Part shown: one piece after another, positions 1 to 8,425 of the stretch
How positions within the stretch are numbered: position 1 is the stretch's first letter
Layout of the letters: the number at the start of each line of letters is the position of its first letter
From: Desulfogranum marinum
GTDB lineage: Bacteria; Desulfobacterota; Desulfobulbia; Desulfobulbales; Desulfobulbaceae
DNA: 64,000 nucleotides
Assembly (NCBI RefSeq): GCF_016918565.1
Contig: NZ_JAFFQD010000016.1
Span: forward strand, 36,072 to 100,071
Direction: 5' to 3'
Translations under genes and position numbers: made by a program
Notes under the pieces: generated by a model
What the model was told of the DNA's origin: nothing
What the model saw: the letters and a program-made list of their open reading frames with translations, nothing else
The model's database searches: none

Positions 1-1037
1 CGTTCACCTTGATAAACACCTCTCTTTTTGTTGATTTGCCTGTAAGGCATTTGTCATGGTTAATTCCAACAGTCACCTGAGGGACAATTATATCCTAGCA
101 TAAAGCAGGCCATGTTTCGCCTCTTGCGCTTAGACGAAAAACCATGGCTTTCTGCACTGTGGAAAACCATGTTGCTATGGAAAAATTAAAAATTCCGACA
201 AAAGAGGAGGCTTGTCCGGAAAAACAGGATCCCCAGCCAAGAATAGTCCAAACTTATACGACTACCCCCTATGGCCTGCTATTTTCTAAAAGCATGAGGC
301 GGAATTAATGTGCCGGAAACAAAAACGTACAATTTCAAATTGGGTTTAACCTGCCGAACTTTCTTTCTCAACATAGTGCAGAGGGATGACCTACTCCTTT
401 CGCCGGCCAAGCTGTATCACCTGTCAACATTTAAACACGATGCTTCATTTGCCCTCCGCTATTTTTAGAAAAAGTGGAGTAAATCCGATTGTAACAGAGG
501 AATATGACCGACGGTTGCGTAATGGAAATCGGCAAAGAATCTGCAAGGTTCCGGCATGAAGCTCATTGCAAAAAAATGTACTAAAATACACGTTTTTGTT
601 TGAGCCGTTTTGGGGTGTAAGAATTATTGCGGGTATATGGCTAATTGTCATTGTTCCAGCTGGACAGATGCAGTGTGATCAAGGGTATTGCGCAGTTTTC
701 AAACAGACCATGTTTGAACTCGGTCCCTGTCAGGAGTGATACCGGCTGTGGCCCAAAGCATTCTTTTTATGCGACGCAAGAGGCACAGCCATAAACTTAC
801 TATCGGAGTTTACGCTTCCCTGCGAGTATTGTTTTTTCGGCAATAACGTCGAGCTGGAGAGAAAGGGTTCAGGCCGACAGACTCCTGGAAACATGCCAAT
901 CTCTGAAAGAACAAACATATTTGTGAAATTATTGATCCTTACCAACTCGTTATTTTTGCCTCTCGTTTTATAAAGCCCTCGTGGCCGATCGCATCTTGCA
1001 ACAGCGATATTAAGTGTTGCCAGCTTCCAAAACAGGA
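1..1037. other. Region without a convincing gene
   Basis: No reading frame here has both a ribosome-binding site and a protein-like composition over a useful length. One 54-codon frame at 144-308 (+) has an ordinary-looking protein composition (Lys/Glu/Pro-rich middle) but no Shine-Dalgarno sequence, so it could be a remnant. A 16-base motif, CGGAGTTTACGCTTCC, lies at 804-819 and recurs exactly at 2198-2213. The region may hold the decayed end of an adjacent gene. Confidence 0.5.
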
Positions 1038-2027
1038 TCAACGGTTTTTGATTTTATCAGCAATATATTTTCCAAGTTGCGATAAATCATCTGTTTCGTC
1101 TGCAAGCCCTGCGAGTGGGATCTCTGCTCTAGCCGCGTTCTTATGCCCTCCAGCAGAACCCAGCTTACCGAACAGCCGTTGTGCAAGTTTGCCCGCATCA
1201 AGTCGAAAACCGGTATTTCTCAGAATTATAATTAATTTTTTACCGTAAACACCGGACACGATGCACCAGGTCGCCTCTGCCATCTTTAGAAAAAAATCGG
1301 CAAGAATCACCAAAGAATCGGCATCCTTTACTTCACCCATATGGATATAGGCCGTATCACCTATAAATTGCAACTCTTCGAAAGCTTTGCGGAATGCGTC
1401 CAGGTTTTTCTTGTTGATTTCAGATGATTCAATTTTTTTTATAATATTAATATTAACGTGAGGATAAAGGTACCGAAACGCCTTGACATCATCGTAAGTT
1501 GACGTTCTGGCAAAGTTATCTGTGTCTGTCTTAATGCCGTAAAATAGAGCAGTGGCTAATTTGGTCGAAGGAGTAATCCCCGCCGCTCTAAGGTATTCCG
1601 TCATAATGGAAGAAACCGCGCCATATTCCTCGCGGATATCCTTGAAAGGAGCTTTCAGAGTTGGATCAGGCGTGTGATGATCGATTATGATCCTGAAATT
1701 GGTATTGCTTAAAGATTTATGATGATGGGGCTGTGAATCAACCATGGCCCATGTCGTCACCTCACTGGTGTCTGCCTTTGTAATGTAAGGGAGGGTGATC
1801 TTTAACTCTCTGATCATGGCCAGATTATCCGAACGTTTAATAGCATTAACCCGGCAGATAAGAGTTTTCTTTACTTTTCTCCAGAACAATCTTTTTAAAG
1901 CCAGAGCACTGGCGATGGCATCAGGGTCTGCAACAATAAGAATACAAACCACATCATTGGTGGAGATACTATTGAGAAGACTTTCATAACGGCCTTTGTG
2001 GGTGGCTGCTTGGACTGGAGGAGGCAT
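1038..2027 (-). CDS. DHH-family phosphoesterase (NrnA-like)
   Basis: A 329-residue protein of the DHH/DHHA1 family, which includes bifunctional oligoribonuclease/pAp phosphatases such as NrnA. The N-terminal part carries a DPDAIASA stretch (the first metal-binding motif, usually HxNPDGDA), a VDSQPHH segment and the diagnostic IIIDHHTPD motif near residue 115. The C-terminal DHHA1 substrate-binding part carries GSAGGHKNAARAEIP. Together these support Mn2+-dependent hydrolysis of a small phosphodiester substrate such as nanoRNA, pAp or a cyclic dinucleotide. The ATG follows a GGAAA about 8 bases upstream. The first motif lacks the leading His-Asn of canonical NrnA, so the exact substrate is uncertain. 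The gene stands alone between long spacers. Confidence 0.82.
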   Translation of the reverse strand: MPPPVQAATHKGRYESLLNSISTNDVVCILIVADPDAIASALALKRLFWRKVKKTLICRVNAIKRSDNLAMIRELKITLPYITKADTSEVTTWAMVDSQPHHHKSLSNTNFRIIIDHHTPDPTLKAPFKDIREEYGAVSSIMTEYLRAAGITPSTKLATALFYGIKTDTDNFARTSTYDDVKAFRYLYPHVNINIIKKIESSEINKKNLDAFRKAFEELQFIGDTAYIHMGEVKDADSLVILADFFLKMAEATWCIVSGVYGKKLIIILRNTGFRLDAGKLAQRLFGKLGSAGGHKNAARAEIPLAGLADETDDLSQLGKYIADKIKNR

Positions 2028-2159
2028 AGACTTGTTTCCAGGTAGTGATGCTTCTGTAGCTGCTGGTAGAGCTCAGCTGGAATATGTTTAATTATATAGA
2101 AAAGTTGGGTCGTTGTCACCGTTGCAGAAAATAAAGAGGGGTTGAATGGTTGTATTTTT

Positions 2160-2222
2160 GTAATGAATAGAGACTGCTAGCTGAGTCTACGCTTACCCGG
2201 AGTTTACGCTTCCATTCATTAC
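2160..2222. repeat. Inverted repeat enclosing two TACGCTT motifs
   Basis: Perfect 9-base arms GTAATGAAT (2160-2168) and ATTCATTAC (2214-2222) flank a segment with two copies of a GAGTYTACGCTT motif (about 2183 and 2200). The second copy, CGGAGTTTACGCTTCC at 2198-2213, is identical to 804-819. A close relative lies on the minus strand at 46554-46569 inside another long hairpin. All copies are intergenic, which fits a small dispersed repeat or a protein-binding site. Confidence 0.5.
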
Positions 2223-2624
2223 CAAAAAAAAATGAACCTGACGCCGCCTGAACTGATGAGAACTCCAGGTTAACGATGGTGAATCTTAATCATGTCCAGC
2301 AACCCCTTATTACCTCTTTATACGATTTTTCAGGTTGGGGCATTCAGAAAAATCAATTGACCCACTTCCTTGTTTGCATCTGTCGGCGATAAAAGGTGCT
2401 CTATCTTTTGCAAAATAGTTAATGATCGCGAGGGAGAACAACTTCTATTTATATTTAGCGAACTTCAAAAAAATGCAGTCCTGCCCTCCATGCAATGGGC
2501 AGACCGGAAACGGCTGAGACAGAGTACGCTTTGGTGGTGCGAGCCCTTATTTGTTCCTGTTTGCACAATAAATGAAAAACAACAAGGGGCGGAGCGTTGT
2601 GTAAGGCGGGTTGTATAATGGGAG

Positions 2625-2665
2625 CTCTGCCGACAGCTTTGTCTAGAAATAAGCTGCCGGCAGAG
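2625..2665 (-). terminator. Hairpin downstream of rubrerythrin
   Basis: Arms of 15 bases (CTCTGCCGACAGCTT and AAGCTGCCGGCAGAG) pair with a single mismatch around an 11-base loop, 13 bases beyond the rubrerythrin stop codon. Its position suits a transcription terminator or 3'-end stabiliser. No run of T follows on the minus strand, so intrinsic termination would be weak. Confidence 0.55.
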
Positions 2666-2677
2666 GGCGGAACATCG

Positions 2678-3178
2678 TTATGCTACTTGGGTAAAGACCT
2701 GCTGTTTTGCTCCGCAAACCGGGCATTTTTCAGGGGCTGCACCAAGTTCAATATAGCCGCATATGGGGCAAAGATAAAAGTCTGTGACATCCATATCAAC
2801 TCCGTTTTTTACTGCTTCGAGTGCCTTGGAGTAAATCTGGGCATGGACTTCTTCTGCATCCACTGCGAATTTAAACATGGTCTTGGCTCTGTGCCCCTCA
2901 GCGACTGCCTGGTCAACCATGGGGGGATACATATTGGAGAACTCAAAGGTTTCTCCGTCAATGGCAGCCTGCAGGTTTTCGGCTGTAGTAGCAATTCCAT
3001 CTAGTGCCTTTAAGTGACCCTCTGCATGAATTCGCTCTGCCTCAGCAGTGGTACGGAACAGCTTTGCAATGTTAACGAAACCATCTTTTTCTGCTTTCTT
3101 GGCAAAAGCCCGGTACTTCTGGTTAGCCTGACTTTCACCGGCAAAAGCTTCTTTCAGATTGTCATTTGTTGTAGCCAT
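2678..3178 (-). CDS. rbr: Rubrerythrin
   Basis: A 166-residue two-domain non-haem iron peroxidase that reduces hydrogen peroxide in the cytoplasm of anaerobes, with rubredoxin or NADH-linked proteins as electron donors. The N-terminal ferritin-like four-helix domain (about 1-130) shows the diiron ligands in FAGESQANQKY, in the TAEAERIHAEGH stretch and in DAEEVHAQIY. The C-terminal rubredoxin-like domain has the CPICG...CPVCG pair that binds one Fe(SCys)4. The length and domain order are typical. The ATG has a strong AAAGGAG upstream. A rubredoxin-domain membrane protein lies just upstream on the same strand, consistent with a local oxidative-stress group, though a 316-base spacer separates them. 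Confidence 0.96.
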   Translation of the reverse strand: MATTNDNLKEAFAGESQANQKYRAFAKKAEKDGFVNIAKLFRTTAEAERIHAEGHLKALDGIATTAENLQAAIDGETFEFSNMYPPMVDQAVAEGHRAKTMFKFAVDAEEVHAQIYSKALEAVKNGVDMDVTDFYLCPICGYIELGAAPEKCPVCGAKQQVFTQVA

Positions 3179-3239
3179 TTTTTACTCCTTTAAAATGATT
3201 GAATATACTTATCTGTAGTTTGTTATGTGCTGATGGCGT

Positions 3240-3351
3240 TGTAAAAAGTCCGATCTACGGTGTTGCAGGTTTTTCCCGAGGCTTTGACATACCATATGTA
3301 TAGTCAAAGCCTCGGGAAAAACACTGCGCCTTGTATATCGAACTTTTGTAC
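3240..3351. repeat. Long inverted repeat (MITE-like or REP-like)
   Basis: A perfect 20-base stem, GTTTTTCCCGAGGCTTTGAC (3269-3288) against its exact complement at 3303-3322, encloses a 14-base loop. Outside it a second, imperfect stem pairs AAAAGTCCGATCTAC (about 3244-3258) with the complement of the 3333-3347 segment, with a few mismatches. The whole element of about 112 bases would fold as one long hairpin. It sits in the 316-base spacer between the rubrerythrin start and the end of the rubredoxin-membrane gene, with no coding capacity. This architecture fits a miniature inverted-repeat element. Confidence 0.7.
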
Positions 3352-3369
3352 TTAGCCATCTTTAGTGTG

Positions 3370-3394
3370 TGATGGACTTTTTATAAGTCCATCA
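3370..3394. repeat. Perfect 10-base hairpin TGATGGACTT
   Basis: TGATGGACTT and AAGTCCATCA pair perfectly around TTTAT, directly beside the 112-base inverted repeat. A close copy with the same left arm lies at 16850-16873 in another spacer, so this is probably a dispersed hairpin family or part of the neighbouring element. It could also act as a weak terminator for the gene ending at 3495. Confidence 0.6.
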
Positions 3395-3494
3395 TTTGCT
3401 TGGTTAATCAAATTACGAAGATGAATAACGTATCCGAAAAAAGTTTGCAATAGTTTTGGGAATAAAAATCACTTAGGATCAATTATTATTAATA

Positions 3495-4130
3495 TCAACT
3501 GCTCTTTTTAACACCGAATACAAGTTTACCACCCATGTGGCCGGCTATGCCCACCGCTGCCAGAAGGAGCAAGGCAAGGAAAATAAACATCATCCTCCCA
3601 GAAGAAGGCGTAGCCATCACTTCCGGTTGTACCAGTCGCCAGATAACGAGCAGGGTAAGCAGAACGGTAGCAGCGATGGAAGCACCAATCTTGAGCTTAA
3701 AGAGCGACGTCATTGCACCTTTGTATTTTTTTTGCCAGGTGACGTACCCGGTGTACAGGACCACCGGCATGTTGAGGAGTACAAAAACAAGACTGTAAAA
3801 GGCCGCCGTCTCAAATGAAATGAGGCCGAAAACAGGAGTAAGTATGAGCAGTATGAAGGCGAAGGGGATTATTCCATTGGGGGTATGGACTGTAATCGGA
3901 TGGAGATGAAACTGCAGGATAAGTGCAGTAGCTTTTTCGAGAAGCGTTTCTGGAACCGGGTTTTCTTCATCCTGTCCTTTTTCTGCTGTATCCTCTTCGG
4001 GCGTTTCAGGTGCAGCCTTTTCTGTGACCTCGATAAACGCACTGCTGTCTGCTCCGCATACAGGGCATTCATCTGGGGGATTTTCACCTTCATGGATGTA
4101 TCCGCAAATTGTGCATTCCCATTTTTTCAT
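3495..4130 (-). CDS. Rubredoxin-domain, DUF2231-like membrane protein
   Basis: A 211-residue protein. Residues 1-40 form a rubredoxin-type iron centre (CTICGYIHEGENPPDECPVCG). An acidic linker of about 30 residues follows, then four predicted membrane helices. The membrane part contains HPITVHTPNG and GHMGGKLVFG, which resemble the DUF2231 family and its conserved histidines. This suggests electron transfer between a soluble partner and a membrane redox site, perhaps haem, although no substrate can be named. An AGGAGG lies 6 bases before the ATG. The neighbouring rubrerythrin suggests a role in oxygen or peroxide defence. Confidence 0.8.
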   Translation of the reverse strand: MKKWECTICGYIHEGENPPDECPVCGADSSAFIEVTEKAAPETPEEDTAEKGQDEENPVPETLLEKATALILQFHLHPITVHTPNGIIPFAFILLILTPVFGLISFETAAFYSLVFVLLNMPVVLYTGYVTWQKKYKGAMTSLFKLKIGASIAATVLLTLLVIWRLVQPEVMATPSSGRMMFIFLALLLLAAVGIAGHMGGKLVFGVKKSS

Positions 4131-4603
4131 GTTTTTCCTCCTTGTTAGTAAAAGAACGTAGGTTTTCCTTCATTGCATATGGTGTAAAAGGGTTGTTTCG
4201 GTATGCCGATACATACCAGGCGGGCGTATTGTGATAGCTAAACAAGATAGAATGACGTAATAAAACAGAAGGCCTCTGGAGAATCGAGTAGAGAAGGAAG
4301 AAGAGCGCAGGCTCAAGAGCTGGAAGAGGACTGGACCAACTGATTGTATGCGATAGTGGGAGGTACGCATTCTTTTCCTCTGGGAGTGAGTGTCAAAAAA
4401 AGACAGTCCTTGTTTTGATTATTCTTTGTGGCCTCTTCGCAGAAATGGAACAATTATCTGCAGGTCGAAGAGAGAATGATCAAAAAGAAGATATTAATAA
4501 TTACGGTTTGATCGTAGCATACTTGTCGCCCTCCGGCCAATAAATATCAATTAAGCCGGCAAGGTAGGCTGCAGAATCCGTTTCAAAAAGGTAATGCCCG
4601 TAT
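4131..4603. other. Divergent promoter region
   Basis: This spacer separates the divergent rubredoxin-membrane gene and the SrkA-like gene, so it must carry both promoters. No coding frame is convincing. CTCTTCG (4433-4439) and CGAAGAG (4466-4472), extended inward by CAGA/TCTG, form an imperfect stem-loop that could be a regulatory site or transcript structure. Confidence 0.4.
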
Positions 4604-5611
4604 ATGAATACGAAAGAAAGCTCAACTGGTGGTGTTTTTTCGGCGCTCACGCCTGATGCCATTCTTAACCTTGCCGAAAAAGAGCTTGGTATATATCTCT
4701 CTAATTTGTGCCGCCCATTGAATAGTTATATCAACCGGGTATATGAATTAGAAGATGAAGACGGCAATGGGATTATCATTAAATTTTTTCGGCCTGGACG
4801 CTGGAGTAAAGAGGCATTGCTGGAGGAACACCAATTCCTCCACCAACTGGCAAAGGATGAGATCCCCGTGATTACACCACTTCCATTGCAGAAGGGTGGT
4901 ACGCTCGGTTGCTACGAAAACATTTTTTTCACCCTTTTTCCCAAAAAAGGGGGACGTTATGTTGACGAACTCAATGATGGGCAGTGGATTGAACTCGGTC
5001 GGTTATTGGGTCGTACCCATGTGGTTGGTGCCGCAGGATCATTTGCCCATCGACCGACGATCAGGCCGGATCAAAGCACGCAGGCTCATCTCCGCTACAT
5101 CCTTGAAAGCGGCCTCCTTACCGAGGAGTTGGCCGCTGATTATGAAGCAGTCGTACAAAGGTTTATCAGGGAAGCGAGCCCTCTGTTTGAAGATACCGAC
5201 ATGATTCGCATCCATGGCGACTGTCATTCCGGTAACCTCATTTATCGACCAGGAGAATCTTTTTACCTGATCGATTTGGATGATATTGCTACAGGGCCGC
5301 CGGTGCAGGATTTCTGGATGCTGCTTCCAGGTACCTTGGACTCAGCCTTTGTCGAGATTGATCTTTTTCTTGAAGGGTATGAAACTTTCCGCAGTTTTGA
5401 TAACAGAAGCCTTGCCCTGATGGAGCCTCTCCGTGCAATGCGCTTTGTCCACTATACAGCCTGGTGTGCCTATCAGGTTAAAGAAGACGGGCATTCCGTA
5501 GTCGTACCTGATTTTGGTTCAGCTGCTTACTGGCAGCAGGAAATAGCTGATCTTGAAGATCAGCTTGAGCGTATGCAGGAACCGGTAAACATACCGGGCA
5601 ATAGCTGGTGA
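4604..5611 (+). CDS. srkA: SrkA/RdoA-like stress-response kinase
   Basis: A 335-residue protein of the aminoglycoside-phosphotransferase fold, closest to SrkA (YihE/RdoA), a Ser/Thr kinase linked to envelope and oxidative stress survival. The catalytic loop reads IRIHGDCHSGNLIY, and the Mg-binding Asp is in FYLIDLDDIATGPPVQDFWM, a wording characteristic of this family. The length matches E. coli SrkA (about 328). A weak AAAGGT lies about 12 bases before the ATG. The gene is single, next to oxidative-stress genes on the other strand, which fits the stress role. The physiological substrate is unknown. Confidence 0.88.
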   Translation: MNTKESSTGGVFSALTPDAILNLAEKELGIYLSNLCRPLNSYINRVYELEDEDGNGIIIKFFRPGRWSKEALLEEHQFLHQLAKDEIPVITPLPLQKGGTLGCYENIFFTLFPKKGGRYVDELNDGQWIELGRLLGRTHVVGAAGSFAHRPTIRPDQSTQAHLRYILESGLLTEELAADYEAVVQRFIREASPLFEDTDMIRIHGDCHSGNLIYRPGESFYLIDLDDIATGPPVQDFWMLLPGTLDSAFVEIDLFLEGYETFRSFDNRSLALMEPLRAMRFVHYTAWCAYQVKEDGHSVVVPDFGSAAYWQQEIADLEDQLERMQEPVNIPGNSW

Positions 5612-5666
5612 GCGATAGTCGCCAAGAGAGTGTGAGTAAGGCTCCATTCGAATGATGTAAAATAGA

Positions 5667-5987
5667 TTACTTTTCAGCGATCGTTTCCTGAATCCATGCC
5701 AGCGCAGCTGCCACTTTTGGAAAACCTATAGTGGAGATAAGTAGAAGCAGGCTGTGTTGTATTTCTGCCACAGATGCGCCTGCTGCAAGAGCACGGCGGG
5801 TATGGGAGTGCACTGCTCCTGTTGATTGAGTTGCCGCTGCAACTCCTAACTGGATCAATTCCGTCGTTTTTTTATCCAGTGGCCCTGCCGTCCGCACTGT
5901 AGCGCCAAGGTTTTCCACTGCTGCCATAACTTCAGGGAAATTGTTGATCAAGCTTTGGTAGTGATTGTTAAATTTTTCGTTTGCCAT
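5667..5987 (-). CDS. Carboxymuconolactone decarboxylase-like protein without cysteines
   Basis: A 106-residue all-helical protein of the CMD/AhpD superfamily. The typical core runs from ELIQLGVAAATQSTGAVHSHTRRALAAG to the ISTIGFPKVAAALAW end. AhpD-type peroxidase-reducing members need a CxxC before the conserved His. Here the corresponding stretch reads STGAVHSHT, and the protein has no cysteine at all, so thiol chemistry is excluded. The CMD-type His is retained. It may bind or hydrolyse a small molecule, or be purely structural. GGGAGACC precedes the ATG. It is convergent with the SrkA-like gene and has no evident operon partner. Confidence 0.78.
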   Translation of the reverse strand: MANEKFNNHYQSLINNFPEVMAAVENLGATVRTAGPLDKKTTELIQLGVAAATQSTGAVHSHTRRALAAGASVAEIQHSLLLLISTIGFPKVAAALAWIQETIAEK

Positions 5988-6125
5988 AAAAAAGGTCTCC
6001 CTGTTTGTTATTTTTAAGGGTCGCTAAGGTCTTCTTGTATAGTGTATATCCTGTCGGCCTGGAGGCAACCCTTTTCGTAGGACACCTGTGGTCGGGTGAG
6101 GGGCATGAAATGCCCATGGCCGGAT

Positions 6126-6752
6126 TCACTTATTGTTTAACCGCAGGAAAATTTCCCTCCCTATCCATGCATCGGTTGCCGCATATTGAATTTGTCCCGG
6201 CGAGAGGTCCTTCTTGGCCCAGTTGCTGGTGGTGATTTTTTTTGATTTTGGAATGCGGATCCCCATGGTGGCCGCTGCAAGACCTCTCAATCCAAAATGC
6301 TGTATGCTGAGGGTCTTGCCAAGTTTTGCCAGGTCAATAAATCCTGCAGGAGAAAAGTGGGTGACTTTTTGCAGCCCTTGCACGTCATCGGTTATTGCGA
6401 CTCCAACCTTGGAAATTGTTCTGTTGCTGAGCAATGCGCTGATAGATTCAGGTAGGCCGATCTGCTTGAGTTGAAAGAGAAAAACCTCTTTTTCTGTAGC
6501 CAGCTGGAGCAGAGCGGGTAGATACTGCTGTCCTTTACGAAAGGCTGGTCTGGTCTCCGTGTCAAAACCAAGGACATGGTTTTTTTTCAATATCGATATG
6601 GCGTGTTGTAATTGCTCTTTGCACGAGATGAGGTGAGTTGGGCCTTGCCATTTTTTTATGGGTAGGGCGTTAATTTCTTCTCTGGACATGCGTGAGGTTA
6701 TTATCGGTTGAGCTGTAAGCGATTGGCTCGTAGTAGAATGTTTGGATTGCAT
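6126..6752 (-). CDS. RNase D-like 3'-5' exonuclease (DEDDy)
   Basis: A 208-residue stand-alone exonuclease domain. Exo I is GFDTETRP with the paired Asp/Glu, Exo II is in GVAITDDVQGLQK, and Exo III is the YAATDAWIGREIF stretch with the DEDDy tyrosine and aspartate. There is no HRDC domain, so it is shorter than RNase D (about 375) and resembles the small WRN-exonuclease-like bacterial proteins. It should remove nucleotides from the 3' end of RNA or DNA. No strong ribosome-binding site precedes the ATG, so the start is uncertain by some residues. Confidence 0.87.
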   Translation of the reverse strand: MQSKHSTTSQSLTAQPIITSRMSREEINALPIKKWQGPTHLISCKEQLQHAISILKKNHVLGFDTETRPAFRKGQQYLPALLQLATEKEVFLFQLKQIGLPESISALLSNRTISKVGVAITDDVQGLQKVTHFSPAGFIDLAKLGKTLSIQHFGLRGLAAATMGIRIPKSKKITTSNWAKKDLSPGQIQYAATDAWIGREIFLRLNNK

Positions 6753-6845
6753 AGTGTGAAGATGTGTTTGCTATTTGGTTGGTGATGTGAGCAGTTATAG
6801 ATTTTAGGGGGAATAAATCAGGAAGTTATCCCCCCCCATGAGTAT

Positions 6846-7991
6846 TTACGGCGATTGTTTTGCGGGAAGCGATATTTTTTGGACGGCGATCAATGAGATG
6901 CCGCTCATCATGGCACCGATGACAAACGGAATCCGATAGTCTACCATCCAGATGAGACCGCCAAGCACAGGTATGACAACCGCTGCAATGTGGTTAATAG
7001 TAAAGCCGACAGCCATGCTGGGGGCGATATCCTGAGGGTCTCCAATTTTTTGGAAATAGGTCTTGATAGCCATGGAAAAGTTAAACAGGACATGATCTAA
7101 AATATACATACACATCACGATCAGTTTTGACTCGGTAAAACCATAGGCAAGAAAGACGAAAATCAAGCCGGTGTATTCGATGGTGAGTATTTTTCGCTCA
7201 CCATAGCGCACGATAGCTTTGCCTAGCACAGGATTGAGGAAGTAGTTGATGATGTTGTTAACGATGAACAGTAAGATTACCTCTTGCACCGAAAAAGAAA
7301 AAATTTTGACCAGTAGAAAAACCGAAAAAGCAATAAAAATCTGCCTGCGAGCGCCTGCCATAAAGGTGAGGAAATAGTAAAGGGCGTAGCGACGACGGAA
7401 TATCATCTTTTTGTGTTGCGGCACTATGTTGGCGTGGGTGGGGTTTTGGAACAACGCCCACAGTCCTGCAGCCGTAACTGTAGAACCAAGTATGAGATAT
7501 ATCCATCGGTAATCAATAAGTTTGCCGAGACAGAGGATAAGACCACTGGTGAGGATGGCCGCAGCTGCAGACAGGCTGCGCAAACGGCCTAATATCAGCG
7601 GAGAGGTAGACCGGTTGAAATACTGGAGCACCAGTGATTGGTTCATGGTCTCATAGTAATGAAAGCCAAAGCTCATCAGCAGGGTCGTGGTCAGTAAACC
7701 GAAAAATGTCGGGAAAAAACCGGTTGCAGCCGTACCTGCTCCAAGAAGGATAATGGACAGTGCTGCAATTTTATGTTCCTGCAAAAGAAGCATGACATAG
7801 ATTGCCAGTAGGGCAAGAAAGCCCGGTATTTCACGTACCGATTGAATGGCACCGACTTGTTTTCCATCAAGGGCAGCCACTTCCACGGCGAAGTTGTTAA
7901 ATAGAACCATCCACGTCTGCAATCCAACCACTGAACATATAGTCAGGGTAACCAGGAAGCGGAGCATGGGCCTTTGTTCGTTGTTTACCAT
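6846..7991 (-). CDS. MFS transporter
   Basis: About 381 residues with roughly 12 hydrophobic helices and no large soluble domain, consistent with a major facilitator superfamily permease. I chose the ATG at 7991 because AAAGGT lies 6 bases before it; the frame extends 10 codons further upstream without a Shine-Dalgarno. Between halves there is a basic loop (KKMIFRRRY). No signature points to a substrate. A second, unrelated MFS gene is divergent across a 434-base spacer. Confidence 0.82.
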   Translation of the reverse strand: MVNNEQRPMLRFLVTLTICSVVGLQTWMVLFNNFAVEVAALDGKQVGAIQSVREIPGFLALLAIYVMLLLQEHKIAALSIILLGAGTAATGFFPTFFGLLTTTLLMSFGFHYYETMNQSLVLQYFNRSTSPLILGRLRSLSAAAAILTSGLILCLGKLIDYRWIYLILGSTVTAAGLWALFQNPTHANIVPQHKKMIFRRRYALYYFLTFMAGARRQIFIAFSVFLLVKIFSFSVQEVILLFIVNNIINYFLNPVLGKAIVRYGERKILTIEYTGLIFVFLAYGFTESKLIVMCMYILDHVLFNFSMAIKTYFQKIGDPQDIAPSMAVGFTINHIAAVVIPVLGGLIWMVDYRIPFVIGAMMSGISLIAVQKISLPAKQSP

Positions 7992-8425
7992 TGTATTACC
8001 TTTCTCCGGCCTGACCGTCATTCGTCAGGCGCTGTTTCGGCAAAGAATAGACACCACTAAGATGAAATAATCACCCACTCTTTTATTCTTTTTCAAGAAG
8101 GGGGAGCTGTTTGAGATGGTATAAGGGTATACCGATGAGCCTGTATGCTGCATGATTATTCTATACACCGTTGCTGAGATTATCTGCATTGAAGACTGTG
8201 GAGACTATGGGAATGAAAAGCGTTTTTTAGGATATGGTAAAAGGAGCGAGGGAAGCTTCTGTCTAAATAGAGGGGGCAGGTGTCCCGATCTGATCGTTTT
8301 GCGCTACCGGCGTTTGCTTCCATTCCGGTTTTGTAGGCAGGTTGGGGAAGTGCCCGTTGCCCCCTGTGAAGGTATTTTTTTATAACTTACTAGAACTATA
8401 ATCTTTTTGCACCTCGTATACGTTT
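7992..8425. other. Divergent spacer between two MFS genes
   Basis: No convincing gene. The spacer must hold the promoters of both transporters. An AGGGGGCA near 8271 has a complementary TGCCCCCT near 8360 that could pair at long range. Nothing else is supportable. Confidence 0.4.

Larger units (their letters stand above)
2028..2677. other. Long spacer with two hairpins
   Basis: This spacer lies between the divergently read upstream end of the DHH gene and the 3' end of rubrerythrin. It has no supportable gene. It holds the hairpin at 2160-2222, which contains the repeated TACGCTT motif, and the terminator-like hairpin at 2625-2665; both are listed separately. Confidence 0.55.

Noticed and set aside
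144..308. A 54-codon plus-strand frame with protein-like composition
   Set aside because: No ribosome-binding site and no recognisable motif; at most a remnant, so it is mentioned only in the region note.
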